Assembly (NCBI GenBank): GCA_030407315.1
Contig: JALQPE010001723.1
Location: 1-36,450 of the forward strand
Direction of reading: 5' to 3'
From: Asparagopsis taxiformis
Lineage: Eukaryota > Rhodophyta > Florideophyceae > Bonnemaisoniales > Bonnemaisoniaceae
Length of the DNA stretch: 36,450 bases
Within the stretch, counting starts at the first letter, position 1. Each line of letters starts with the position of its first letter. This document shows positions 1 through 9,527 of the stretch, piece after piece. The position numbers were made by a program, and so were the translations under genes. A model generated the notes under the pieces. It did no database searches, had not been told where the DNA came from, and saw only the letters and a program-made list of their open reading frames with translations.

Positions 1-540
1 CAATTTCGGAATTGCCACGTATACTAAGATACGAAAAAGGCCGTCACCTTTCACATGGCATCGTTGCCATCTGCCGATAATAACCTGTTCTGCTCAATTG
101 GTCCACTTCTGGACGATGGAGCTCCTTATAGTGGAAGGCAGAGAGAATTCCGGGCGATCCAACCAATGGTTCTACCTAATTGGAGCGGCAAGCCCCACAA
201 ATTGCCAGACACAATTGCTGATCGTCCATTCTGGAAGTATGAATCTGGAGCTCATATCATTCAAGTGAAGTACGAAGGATACTTGGATCTGTCTACCTAA
301 ATGCTACCACTGATGAAGGAGTTTCTGTACGAATAAGACATTTAATCATTGAAGGATCCTCTCAGTGGGTAAATTGGTCGCAATGTCACCAGGTACTGTG
401 ACATTGTACACATCAAGAATATATTGCTACAGATACCAGCATTGGATGGAGGTACACAGCATCTCTCGATTTCATTGGTGGACTATGATCTACACTCATA
501 CATCCCACATTCTGTATTCTACAACTATGGAAAATCCGTA
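1..540 (+). pseudogene. Ty1/copia-like pol remnant: aspartic protease region
   Basis: This is the decayed protease part of an LTR-retrotransposon polyprotein. Codons from 55 to about 297 contain the motif LLDDGAPYS, which fits the D-[TS/D]-GA active-site signature of retroelement aspartic proteases. The reading continues in another frame from about 297 (DEGVSVRIRHLIIEGSSQW). It then changes frame at least twice more through IGRNVT near 370 and ISLVDYDLHSYIP near 465-505. No single frame covers the domain, so it is a pseudogene. Any gag and the 5-prime LTR lie outside the window or are lost. The integrase follows directly with no reverse transcriptase between them, which is the Ty1/copia order. 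The copia assignment rests on this order and on motifs read by eye. Confidence 0.6.
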
Positions 541-554
541 CAAACTGTTGAAAG

Positions 555-1440
555 ATGACGCTGTTCTGCGCAACATCTGTTCTGAATGGTGTAGACGGAG
601 ATTTATCCTGGAAGGATACAAAGCACATCATTGACAAAGTGCACTTACATGTCTGCGGACATTCTAATTTCTCTGACATGAAGTTGCTACTCCAGAGAAA
701 TGGCATATGGGATGAATGTGTATCAAATTACCTGAGTGATACTATTGAAAAAGCATAAACTGCAAGACTACTTCAGTCCCGAAGACGCCCCGCAAGTCTC
801 GCTCAGCTCTATGAACAGATCATTTAATGAAAAAGTTTGCATTGATCACTTATTCTTGAATGAACACGCTGTTTTCCATATCATGGACTCAAGTGTGAGA
901 TACTCTGCTGGTTCCATTGTCCATGACACTGGAATGAAGCACGCTATTTGTGCTTTTGAGGCCCAGTGGTGTCACAATTTTGGACACTGGTGGTGTTATA
1001 TTTGATGCTGCGTTTGACAACTCTTCATTTATATCATACCTCAGAAAATGTGCATTGACCCTATACCGCTCCCACCTCGTCGTCCAACAAAAAAAACGTT
1101 CTGGAATCAAAACACAAGATACTACGTGACATATTCCTACGTCTCAAGGAATGTAATGATAATGACAGCTCTATCACTGATGATTTATTCCAACAAACCT
1201 TTCGCATATCCAATGACCTGTACGGAATGACGTCATCTCATCCCATGAATTGGCAAAAGGTTACTCAAGACCCATATTACCTGGTTCCACTCCTGTGAAG
1301 ATACCGAACGAGTTGTACACTGCCCATGAGACGCTCATTGCAAAGCGCAAACTCATTTTTAATACTGAGGTCTAAAGACTTCAACGTCACCTGTATGTGT
1401 CGGTGACTTAGTTCAAATCTTCATCAAACGACAGCATGAA
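555..1440 (+). pseudogene. Ty1/copia-like pol remnant: HHCC zinc finger and integrase core
   Basis: This is a decayed retroelement integrase. An HHCC-type zinc-binding stretch lies at about 640-780 (HVCGHSNF, then a Cys pair of which only the second, in INCK, survives). The catalytic core follows. The first Asp is in CIDHLF (codon at 844). The second Asp lies in FDAAFDN (from 1001). The Glu lies in NVLESKHKILRDIF (codon at 1103). These are spread over three frames, so several indels have broken the gene. The C-terminal part continues to about 1440. The element would have inserted cDNA into nuclear DNA. The D, D and E residues all being visible supports the family call; the broken frames rule out an active enzyme. 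Confidence 0.65.
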
Positions 1441-1451
1441 AAGAGAGGCAA

Positions 1452-2130
1452 ATGGACTTCTCCCAACCAGTACTAAGTTTTGATCCTAGTACACACTGTA
1501 TCACAGTACCAGGAAAGAATGGACATGTCGTTCGTGCTGCAATTGAAGATGTCCGAGCAGCTGTATGTGATAATCCACTTGCAATAAGTATCCAAGAGGC
1601 CATAGATGAACTGGAAAATTCCATGCAAAATGTGTTGCATACTCAAAAACCTGCAACTACGCGATACCCTGATACCGCTCCCTCTCTCGAAAACAATGCG
1701 GATTTTGATCTGACATCCGATCAAGCCAATCACACTAATTTTTCAACTTCATCCAGCAATGATACAGCCAATAGTACGATGAAAAGATGTTACCCTCTAC
1801 CGGAGATTCGATTGAAGTTTATTGGCCAGAGGATAGGACATACTATCCTGGAACTGTATCAGAACTTAATGAGGAAACTGGAAAGTATCACATATCTTAT
1901 GATGACGGTGATGCAGAGGATCTTGATCTCTCCAATGAACGTTGGAGATTTCTTTCTGCTGCTGCTCCTGAAAAAACTGTTTCCAGCAACAAGATCACTA
2001 TGCTACCTGGCGCTGAGCTTTCTAGTGTGGAAAGAAATGCAACTGATGAGTACTCAGTGTCTTCCACGACAAAGAATTCTCTCACTTCACTACGCTCAAG
2101 GGTTACCTTCCTTCGTTACGCAAAAGCTTA
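1452..2130 (+). pseudogene. Integrase C-terminal linker with Tudor-like module (copia-like element)
   Basis: An open stretch in frame 3 from 1452 encodes the end of the integrase region and a Ser/Thr/Asn-rich linker to about 1785. A frameshift there leads into a compact Tudor/PWWP-like module at about 1787-1955. It reads DSIEVYWPEDRTYYPGTV, then GKYHISYDDGDAEDLDL, then ERWRF. The pattern is aromatic W-P-x-D, YYPGTV and Y-DDGD-E, as in Tudor-like barrels that read methylated residues or nucleic acid. It sits between integrase and reverse transcriptase, in one polyprotein with them. A role in targeting integration to chromatin is inference, by analogy with chromodomains in Ty3-type integrases. 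Confidence 0.6.
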
Positions 2131-2280
2131 TGAACGACGAAGAAGCTCTCCTTCAAAAGACTGTCCCGTGAAGTAACCATTTCTCAGGTTCCAAAAGATG
2201 CTAACATTATAACAAGTCATGTAATATCAAAGTGAAGACTACAGACGACGGCAAGGAGCGCCTCGTCAAAGCTAGAATAA
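2130..2280 (+). pseudogene. Truncated start of copia-like reverse transcriptase
   Basis: After another frameshift, the sequence reads SREVTISQVPKDANIITSH and, one base later, VKTTDDGKERLVKARI. This resembles the segment just before and at the start of Ty1/copia reverse transcriptases, where a V-P-x-x-A-x-x-I/V...K-x-K...D-G...KAR-I/L pattern leads into the polymerase. The homology stops at about 2280, where a small inverted repeat and minisatellites begin. The catalytic YxDD part, RNase H and the 3-prime LTR are missing. The order protease, integrase, Tudor-like module, RT is the best evidence that the element is copia-like rather than Ty3-like. Confidence 0.55.
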
Positions 2281-2289
2281 GCTCCCGTC

Positions 2290-2395
2290 TGTGTTTTCGG
2301 AAGTGGACGCGGACGTCCAGTCTCTCTAGTACGGGTCCTAGTCGGCCCCGAGATTTACTAGAACAAATGAACGTCCGCGTCCGAAAAAAAATAAA
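2290..2395. repeat. Small inverted repeat at the retroelement break point
   Basis: GTGGACGCGGACGTC near 2304-2318 is matched in inverse orientation by AACGTCCGCGTCCGAAAAA near 2369-2387, with about 50 bases between. The structure lies exactly where homology to the copia-like RT ends. It leads into the adjacent 43-bp minisatellite, which reuses GCGGACGTCCAC. It may be a small inserted element or a rearrangement scar. Confidence 0.5.
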
Positions 2396-2406
2396 ATTTT
2401 TTGGAT

Positions 2407-2592
2407 GCGGACGTCCACTTTCTCTAGTACATATGGCGGAATACTAGGGCCCGACATCCACTTTCTCTAGTACATATGGCGGAATACTAGGACCCGACAT
2501 CCACTTTCTCTAGTACATATGGCGGAATACTAGGACCCGACATCCACTTTCCTCTAGTACGTTCGGCGGAATACTAGGACCCGACATCCAGT
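2407..2592. repeat. 43-bp minisatellite, about four copies
   Basis: The motif CTTTCTCTAGTACATATGGC recurs at 2418, 2461, 2504 and 2547, an exact 43-bp period. Each unit continues through GGAATACTAGG and CCCGACATCCA. The last unit differs slightly (CCTCTAGTACGTTCGG). No coding function is suggested. Confidence 0.9.
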
Positions 2593-2714
2593 ATACAATA
2601 TATCAGCGAAAACCGGGAGGGAAGAAATTACAGCGGATGGTAAATTCAGGGCCCATATCGGACCGTATTTTATTCTCTCATTTACGAAACTGCTCGTATA
2701 CAATACGTCTCTCT

Positions 2715-2900
2715 AGAATAGGAAATACATATCTGGTCAGAATAGGAAATAAATACCCGGTTAGAATAGGAAATACGTATCCAGCCAGAATACGGAATAC
2801 GTATCCAGCCAGAATACGAAATACGTATCCAGCCAGAATACGGAATATGTATCCAGCCAGAATATGAAATACGTATCCAGCCGGAATACAAAATACCTGT
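2715..2900. repeat. 24-bp minisatellite, about eight copies
   Basis: AGAATA(G/C)G-type units start at 2715, 2739, 2763, 2787, 2811, 2835, 2859 and 2883, an exact 24-bp period. Because 24 is a multiple of three, it gives repetitive open frames on both strands, an octapeptide repeat such as RIGNTYPA on the plus strand. I regard those frames as artefacts of the repeat. Confidence 0.9.
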
Positions 2901-2919
2901 CAGCATATCGTCGATCACC

Positions 2920-4235
2920 CATTCCCTCACTATCGCGTTCTCCCTACCATCCGAACGCCATGCACCACCATCCGCACATACTTCAAGAACCCTCACGACC
3001 TTGATTACAAAAAATCCGCTCCTTCCCAATTCCATCCCGCTTTCCTCGACACCACCCCAGCGCATTAAATCATCAAGACATCAAACACGAACATGGTCAG
3101 CAAAATCTTACACACACTTGAAACCCACTCTCACTTCTATCGTATGCCCCAAATATACACATACCAGAAACACCTCACAGCTTCATTCCCCATCTTCCTA
3201 CATCCCTTCTTCACTCTCCTTCAGTCCTGCCGTTCCTGCTTCACCACTCCTGCATCACATACAAAACATCAACCCCAACAGTCAGATTCAAAAGCAACGC
3301 TTACCACGACAGATATCCTAGAAACTTCCTTACTTACCTCTCATCCATCCTACACACAATACAAACCATGATCCAAAAACCTTGCAATGAATAATCAAAG
3401 TCAGCAGTCCATATCTTTGCAAAACAGTCTTGGTGCTCAGTGAAACTTACCTTCTGTGATCAACATTCCTGCACCATCTACACAACATCGGAATCAACCA
3501 CAACAGTCAGACCCAAAACCAACCTTCCCTCGCTGCTTACTTTCAAAACTCGCACACTTACCTTCGCTCCACACAATACACACCATGACTCAATAGGCTT
3601 CCAATGAAAAATATCGCATCAACGGAAATAGTCAGACTCAAACCAACCTTCCCTCGCTGCTTACTTTCAAAACTCGCACACTTACCTTACCTGTTCCACC
3701 CTGCACACAATAAAAACCATAAATCACGTAATCGTGTAGCCAAGAAAAGTAGTCAGCATTCCGCATCTTCGCACAACCGGTCTGGGCGCCGAATGTGACT
3801 TACCTTCCGTCATCACTATGCCTCCATCACCTACGCAACATCGGAATCAATCGCAACAGTCAGATTGAAAACCAACGTTTCCCTCGCTACATACCCTGAG
3901 AACTCGCAAATGTACCTCTCATCCATCCTACACACAATACAAACCATGATCCAAAAACCTTGCAATGAATAATAATCAAAGTCAGCAGTCCATATCTTTG
4001 CAAAACAAGTCTTGGTGCTCAGTGAAACTTACCTTCCGTCATCAACATTCCTGCATCATCTACACAACATTGGAATCAACCACAACAGTCAGACTCAAAA
4101 CCAACCTTCCCTCGCACCATACTTTCAAAACTTCACGTACCTCTCTTCCATCCTCCGCTTAATACACACCATGAGTCAACATGCTTCCAAGGAAAAATAT
4201 CGCATAAACGGAAATAGTCAGACTCAAACTCCACG
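2920..4235. repeat. Degenerate tandem repeats, pyrimidine- and CA-rich
   Basis: The block starting ATGATCCAAAAACCTTGCAA occurs at about 3368 and again at about 3946, a 578-bp spacing. It continues colinearly through CAGCAGTCCATATCTTTGCA and the CAACAGTCAGACTC stretch. Sub-repeats such as CCAACCTTCCCTCGC recur near 3520, 3640 and 4100. Open frames here (for example 4012-4668) span repeat copies and the following hairpin and look accidental. I see no recognisable gene. Confidence 0.7.
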
Positions 4236-4241
4236 CTTCCC

Positions 4242-4365
4242 TTTGACCGCCTTTGCTTTGTTTAGTGTAAAGGATGGAACGAAGGTACGTGCGCGAATCT
4301 TCATCAAGATTCGCGCACGTAACTTCATTCCATCCTTTACACTAAACAAAGCAAAGGCGGTCAAA
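4242..4365. repeat. 124-bp hairpin: 60-bp arms, 4-base loop
   Basis: TTTGACCGCCTTTGCTTTGT at the left end is matched by its reverse complement ending at 4365. The stem closes on a CATC loop at 4302-4305. I see two mismatches in 60 paired bases (at the AACGAAGGTACG segment). The left flank (GGAAATAGTCAGACTC) belongs to the preceding repeat family, so the hairpin was inserted into or created within that family. No transposase or clear target duplication is visible. Confidence 0.9.
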
Positions 4366-4369
4366 GAAT

Positions 4370-4945
4370 CTCAGTCGGTGATGAGGGCGGAGTGGAGCCT
4401 GCGGCGTCGACCGGACAGCTTTCAGCGTCCGCTTAAGTCTTGCTGTGCATACTCGAAATCATCGCCGGCAGTGAGATTGAGTATGGCCCAAGCCATGGTC
4501 TCTGATTCCCCGAACAATGAGATCCGGATCGAGGACAACGAATATAAACATATAATCATATATATGAGAATCCATTTGCTTTCCTTACATGATCCGTGGC
4601 ATATCCGCTGTAAAGCACATTCAAATTCCACGAAGTTCAGAAATAAAAAAGTTTATTATTACAAATGAATTAATTGAAAATTCATCTCCCAGGGCAGTCG
4701 TTCGTCCTTCCATGCACACGTTGCCAGCACGCAATGTGATGTAACAGTTGGAAATGATTGAACTCTCGGTTAAATTCCACCGTTGGGATGTCAGCTGGAG
4801 TGAGCACAAAACTACTACCCACAAAACTACGAACGAACACGTTACATTCCAAGTCTCGAAAGCACCACAAAAATAAAATTGGTCGCATCTGGACGGCACA
4901 GTCTCCCCTGTTCAGCTCGCAATCCTCCCTTTTGCGTCAAAACTC
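4370..4945. other. No recognisable gene
   Basis: Both strands show only short open frames (the longest are 69 and 92 codons, minus strand) without recognisable motifs. The stretch after about 4650 lies directly upstream of the transposase remnant. It may contain that element's 5-prime untranslated end, but I see no terminal repeat. Confidence 0.5.
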
Positions 4946-4948
4946 GAC

Positions 4949-6415
4949 ATGGAATGCAAGTATGAAGGGTGCTTCTACTACTGCGTAGATGCTTATGCGC
5001 TCGCGCTGCATGAGCGAACGTGTCGCTACCGTTTCAACCCCTCTACCCAACATTTCAACAACGCTCGTGTCCCTGCCGTCACCCATGAGCCTGCTCGAAA
5101 CGGCGACCATGATTCCCCGCAACCCAGCTCCCCAGACCCAGAATCTGGTCGTGCTTCCTCCAGCGACTCACCCTGTGACGCTCCACTGCCACCAGCCTCA
5201 ACACCTCCCGCGCAGACCTCCTCGTGCAATCCCTCGCCGCCAGTCTCACAACCCTCGAGTACAAGGCCGGCGCTGGCCGCGTGAGCGAAGTCATCACCAT
5301 CCTACAAGACCCCGCATTCTCCCTAGAAAAGTTCAACAGCACCGTTCGCACCGTAGAAGAATGTCGCCACGTTACCGCTTCCATGGTCGAAACACATTTC
5401 CGCACCGAAGGTTACAAGAGCCACATCGTTCCAGACAAAACTGGTAAGTACTCGGCACAGCTGTACCTCCGCGACCCAGTCGACATGCTCCGCAGGCAGT
5501 TAGCACTGGCTAACGACCAAAATACTCTCTTCCACCCCTCCCCACAGACCGCCCCAGACGGCACCGCAATATTTTCTCATCCCCTACACACAGAATTCGC
5601 GAAAACGCTGCACCAGGTTACTAGACAGCGCGTGCAGCTCTCGGAAGATCCACAGGTCGTATGGGCAGAGGAAACTGATCCCACACCTTCCTCCTTTGCC
5701 GGCCTCCTCCAAGTGTACTCCGACAAGAGCAGCACAAGCCTCAAGAGCTCCGCAATCGTCGCATACCCCATACACGTCACACTGCTCAACTTCTCCGCCC
5801 CCCTCCGTCGCCACTGCATCCGTACCGGCCTCACCATCGTCGGGTATCTTCCGTACATTGTTAACCCTTCGTCCAACGCCTTGTTCGGTGATGAAATGCC
5901 GACAACCTCTAGTTCTGCTAGTCGCGCTCGCAAATTGATATTCTTCATAAAGCACTCGAAAAAGTGTTTTCGTCCCTATCCACCGCGTTCTCTTCCGGGT
6001 TCCCCTGCACAGACTCTACTGCCACTGTCCGCCAATGCTTTCCCATCCTAGCCAATTATTGCTGCGACTTTCCAGAGGCCAAAGAGCTGTCGTGCACTCG
6101 CAACAGCACTACCACCACACATCCCTACCACCGCTGCTACATCCCCGCCACTCAACTTGAATCCAGCGCGCCACACCAGCCCCGCTCCCTTGATGATGCA
6201 CTCTCTGCACGCCAAGAGAGCGCTCAGGAGCTTACAACTGCTCCTCTTGAAGCTCTCTCCCTCCTCGAACAACACTCTGTCCTCGAATTGACCGCTCTTA
6301 TACCAAGTAACAGTCCCTTATAGGAGTTGTAGGGGTCAATAGACACCACAACACATTCTCCTTCGAGCCTCTGCACAATGGCTTGCAGTTGGAACTTGCA
6401 GAAGCCGATGATGGC
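4949..6415 (+). pseudogene. Plavaka/KDZ-type DDE transposase remnant
   Basis: This is the decayed transposase of a cut-and-paste element. The first frame (from ATG 4949) starts with a Cys/His stretch, MECKYEGCFYYC then LALHERTCRYR, like the N-terminal zinc finger of this family. The frame 5224-6051 carries family hallmarks: AGRVSEVITILQDPAF, YLRDPVDMLRRQLALAND, GTAIFSHPLHTEF, WAEETDPTPSSFAGLLQVYS and YPIHVTLLNFS. The Asp in QVYSDKSS is the likely first catalytic residue. It then passes to frame 3 (5964-6323; FPILANYCCDFPEAKELSC, with THPYHRCYIPATQL). From 6320 it passes to frame 2 (NRHHNTFSFEPLHN). It needs at least three frame changes and stops where a family-A repeat begins near 6440. The family call comes from these ordered motifs. 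Confidence 0.75.
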
Positions 6416-6439
6416 CCCGGTCGGGCCGCTGGCCAGTTT

Positions 6440-6665
6440 CTGGGGCCGTTGTGACCAAATTAGACGACCTGAATTGAATTAAAATTTGGGCTATTCTCAA
6501 AAACATGCACATGTGAACATGTTTTTGAGATGGGGGTGTGCCGTACGGCACTTTCGACCTCCCAAATCGATGCTTTTTGCAATTTTCTTGGTCCCGAAAT
6601 TTTAGAATTTCTGGGCTTGCCAGCAATTCAATTGAGTCGGGCATCCATCGGACGTCCATTTCAGC
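6440..6665 (-). repeat. Family-A dispersed repeat core, copy L1
   Basis: Read on the minus strand, this matches the repeats at 17990-18240 and 33775-34010. It has GGACGTCCGATGGATG, then GCCCAGAAATTCTAAAATTT, then the perfect 14-bp palindrome GTGCCGTACGGCAC, then a 34-bp hairpin at 6496-6529 (CTCAAAAACATG arms), then GGCCACAACGGCCCC. The outer end of the large inverted repeat falls inside this copy, at about 6490. Confidence 0.85.
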
Positions 6666-7345
6666 TTAGTCTTGTATTGCGCACCTGCACGCATTGCAGC
6701 AATGAATCAGGCGAGAGCGCACCGTGCTGCCGTAACGACGAGATGATATAGTTTCGGAGTGGTTAGTCAGCCTGGCCGGCAGCAGGATGGCACTGGTTGC
6801 AACCATTTTCATCCTGCTACCGCACGGCGCACACACACTGCAGCACGCAATTGACGCTTGAGTCAGAGGCGTGATGTGCAAGCCGTGCGATGCTGTGTAT
6901 TTGTCTGTGTGTCTGTGTGTGGTGCTACTGCTGCATGTTGAAGTACTTCCCAGGTGTACCACTGGTCCACATCTTTTTGGACTGCCACCGCAGACGTACT
7001 CCGACGCATGTACATGCATCGGAAACCGACCGAGATAGCAGAGCAGCAATCACTGCTGGCTAGACGTCCAAATTTTTGGTAGGCTCGAGGGCAATGGTTG
7101 AGTGGCTGACATTCATTGGACGTCTACCGCTGATGGATGAGCTCCGCGGTAGGTGTAGGTTTCGCGGTGTTGTCCTACAATGCTGGATGTCGAAGACAAC
7201 GAGTACATTTACTAGACGTCCAGGTTGACCAGCTGAGCAGAGGAATATGATGTGGAGATGAAGGCATTGGTGAGGCTGGCAGGAACGGTTTAACAGTATG
7301 GGTGTAGTGGGAGAGTGAGGAAGGAGGGGCCGCTCGGGGCACAGG
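6666..7345. repeat. 930-bp repeat body (left-arm copy)
   Basis: This stretch is mirrored at 17310-17988 and again, more divergently, at 18230-18900. It includes ACTGCTGCATGTTGAAGTAC, a GT-rich microsatellite near 6900-6930 and CCTGGACGTCTAGT read on the other strand. It alternates with family-A cores, so the two appear to form one composite repeat. No coding potential is recognised. Confidence 0.75.
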
Positions 7346-7349
7346 GTGG

Positions 7350-7535
7350 CTTCTGGGGCCGTTGTGGCCAAATTAAACGACCTGAATTGAATTAAAATTT
7401 GGGCTATTCTCAAAAACATGCACATGTGAACATGTTTTTGAGATGGGGGTGTGCCGTACGGCACTTTCGACCTCCCAAATCGATGTTTTTTTGCAATTTT
7501 CTTGGGCCCGAAATTTTAGAATTTCTGGGCTTGCA
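7350..7535 (-). repeat. Family-A dispersed repeat core, copy L2
   Basis: This second family-A core in the left arm has its 34-bp hairpin at 7409-7442, the palindrome GTGCCGTACGGCAC at 7451-7464, and the GAAATTCTAAAATTT segment on the opposite strand. Its mirror copy is at about 17120-17305. Confidence 0.85.
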
Positions 7536-8134
7536 TGTTTGTAAAGAGGGTAGCGAAGGCGATATTAGAGGGAAAAGAGGCTGGAAAGTAGAGGAGCGGC
7601 TGGTCGTAGCGGCTGAATGCCTTGGAGAGTTGCACTAAATTAGTTTGGTTTAGTTACGCTGGTAAAGAAGTTAAATACGTTCTCGTGTCTCTTGTTCTGG
7701 ACGATGTGACGGTGTGTGTCATAATGTGGTGGAAGTAAGAGGGTGAGCATCGGGGTGGGAGTATGGGACGATATAATCAGATGGAGATGAAGTGCTGGCA
7801 GGAATGATACTCTGTGACTGCGAGTCGTGCGCAATGGGAAGAGGGCAGTGCGACAGATCGTATGTGTAGGAGTAATGGATCAGTGGGTGTGTCGAATAAT
7901 ACGCGAAGCGAAGCAGCATACCTGGCGCAAGGACTGGTGTGGCGATTGTCGTCTCATTCATTGAAGTGATGGGACGTGCAGTGGAAAACGGGTGGGTGTT
8001 GGTTGGGTGGCACATCGAGTGAATCACGGAAAATACGTTTTCCCCTTGGACGACGCTCTCTGCCCGCATATCGATGCCACGAAGCCATGTGCGGAGACGG
8101 GTGTGACGTTCGCGGGCGGTGGTGGGTGAAAACC

Positions 8135-8214
8135 CATCTTATCGCACCAGTTTATAGTCTCCTACCTACCCTAGAGCTCTTCTGACGTGCCCAGTCCTAA
8201 GTTTCGTACCACTT
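8135..8214 (-). promoter_or_regulatory. TATA-containing conserved block (left-arm copy)
   Basis: This is the mirror of 16441-16520; see that entry. Read on the minus strand it runs GGTACGAAACTTAGGACTGG, CACGTCA, AGAGCTCTAGGGTAGGTA and TATAAA. Confidence 0.35.
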
Positions 8215-8246
8215 GATCACTCACATACTATATTTTTATGGTTAAA

Positions 8247-8275
8247 CACATTATAATGTGATTCTATAGAATCAC
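8247..8275. repeat. Two overlapping perfect short palindromes
   Basis: CACATTATAATGTG (8247-8260) is followed by GTGATTCTATAGAATCAC (8258-8275); both are perfect and share GTG. The same pair is in the right arm at 16378-16406. It resembles the abutting hairpins at 11607-11656. Confidence 0.85.
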
Positions 8276-8617
8276 AGTTGATGGACAGCATCATATCCGT
8301 TTATTGTTGGTGATATAGCGATATAAATTAACCGAGGAGATTGTTGAGGTTGTACTTCGGGTACGATGTTGAATGTTAGATTAGAATTCCCGTCAATATA
8401 ACTGTACCATCATCCATCCGCTCGCATTCATCCATGTATGGATGGCGTTTCTCGACATGGCTACTATGTAATTATGAGCGATTGGCAGTGGCAAAGGGAA
8501 ATCTACTGCGACAACTGTCCACCCAATTGCGTGCAATCTCTTGCTCATTAACTCTTCCTCTCGCCCCTCTTCAGTAACTTCTCCACGCCCCAATCTCTCC
8601 CCATCTCCACCATCTTC

Positions 8618-9521
8618 CTAATATCTGAACCGCATAAAAATACGGCATCCCTTCTCGTCATAATCCTCCTCAACCATGTGCACTGCCTGCACTTCATTCT
8701 CACACCACCCTTGCTGTACAATGTCCTCCACTTCAGCACCACTCATAATCTGTACCGAGGGTTCAAACGCCGCTGTTACATATTTGACCATAAAGTCGTT
8801 GCGAACGTTTGCATACAAATATCTCTTCTCAAATGCGCGCAGTGCCGACAAGAATTTCAATCCCAATATGTTATTATCACTCGACATGGCGACCAGCAAT
8901 CCATCTTCATCTCTTAATAACAACTCCCTCGCCGTTTCGCCGAAAACATTTTCCGCCATTCCCATTAAGCCGTCCGGAATGAGCCGATAAACCCCAAAAC
9001 TTGTGCATCCCAAGGTGCGGACTTGCAACCGCGATAAATCGGCGTCCAATCAAGTCCGCAACCAGACCCGTTTCCTCATTGTATAGCTTTGCAGCTGCGT
9101 ACCGCACATACAAACCACCCAACAAGAACCCTACTAAACTGATTGCATTGAAAATGTCATTCTCTGCAACAATTCTTTGCATATCTTCGGCCAATCTCTA
9201 GCCTCCGAGTAGGATACCATCGTGGGTGTTATCCGTATTCACCTTTGTCACAAGCACTAATAATTCGCAGCTCGAAGCAGCTGTAGCTGCTTGCAGTTCA
9301 TCCAAGACATATGTAAGGTCTTCTAAAGCACCATGGAGCTCATGAGCGAGGACGAGTAGTTCTGTGGGAGGTGCGCGTATGAGCGCGTCATGTGGCAGAA
9401 CGAGGGGTGGAGACGCTGGACGACGGGGTGCTATTGCGAAAGGAAGACGCACGGTAACATTAATCACTATTCCCCTAATTGCCCAACTCGAGTAGTAATT
9501 AAGACGACTCTTCCCCGACAT
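8618..9521 (-). pseudogene. DUF676 (ROG1-type) lipase pseudogene, left-arm copy
   Basis: This is the minus-strand mirror of the pseudogene at 15133-16036 and carries the same defects. They are an in-frame TAG after the TKVNTDNTHDGILLGG segment (at about 9198), a frameshift after SPHLG (near 8980) and loss of the nucleophile serine (GFLLGG where the family has GHSLGG). It lies directly downstream of the karyopherin pseudogene in the same orientation. Shared lesions show that inactivation came before the inverted duplication. Confidence 0.75.
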
Positions 9522-9527
9522 GATCAA

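Noticed and set aside
2637..3065. Open frames on both strands across the 24-bp repeat
   Set aside because: The period of 24 keeps any stop-free frame open; both strands give octapeptide repeats, so this is an artefact of the minisatellite.
4012..4668. 218-codon plus-strand frame
   Set aside because: It crosses degenerate repeats and both arms of the 124-bp hairpin, has biased composition and no motif.
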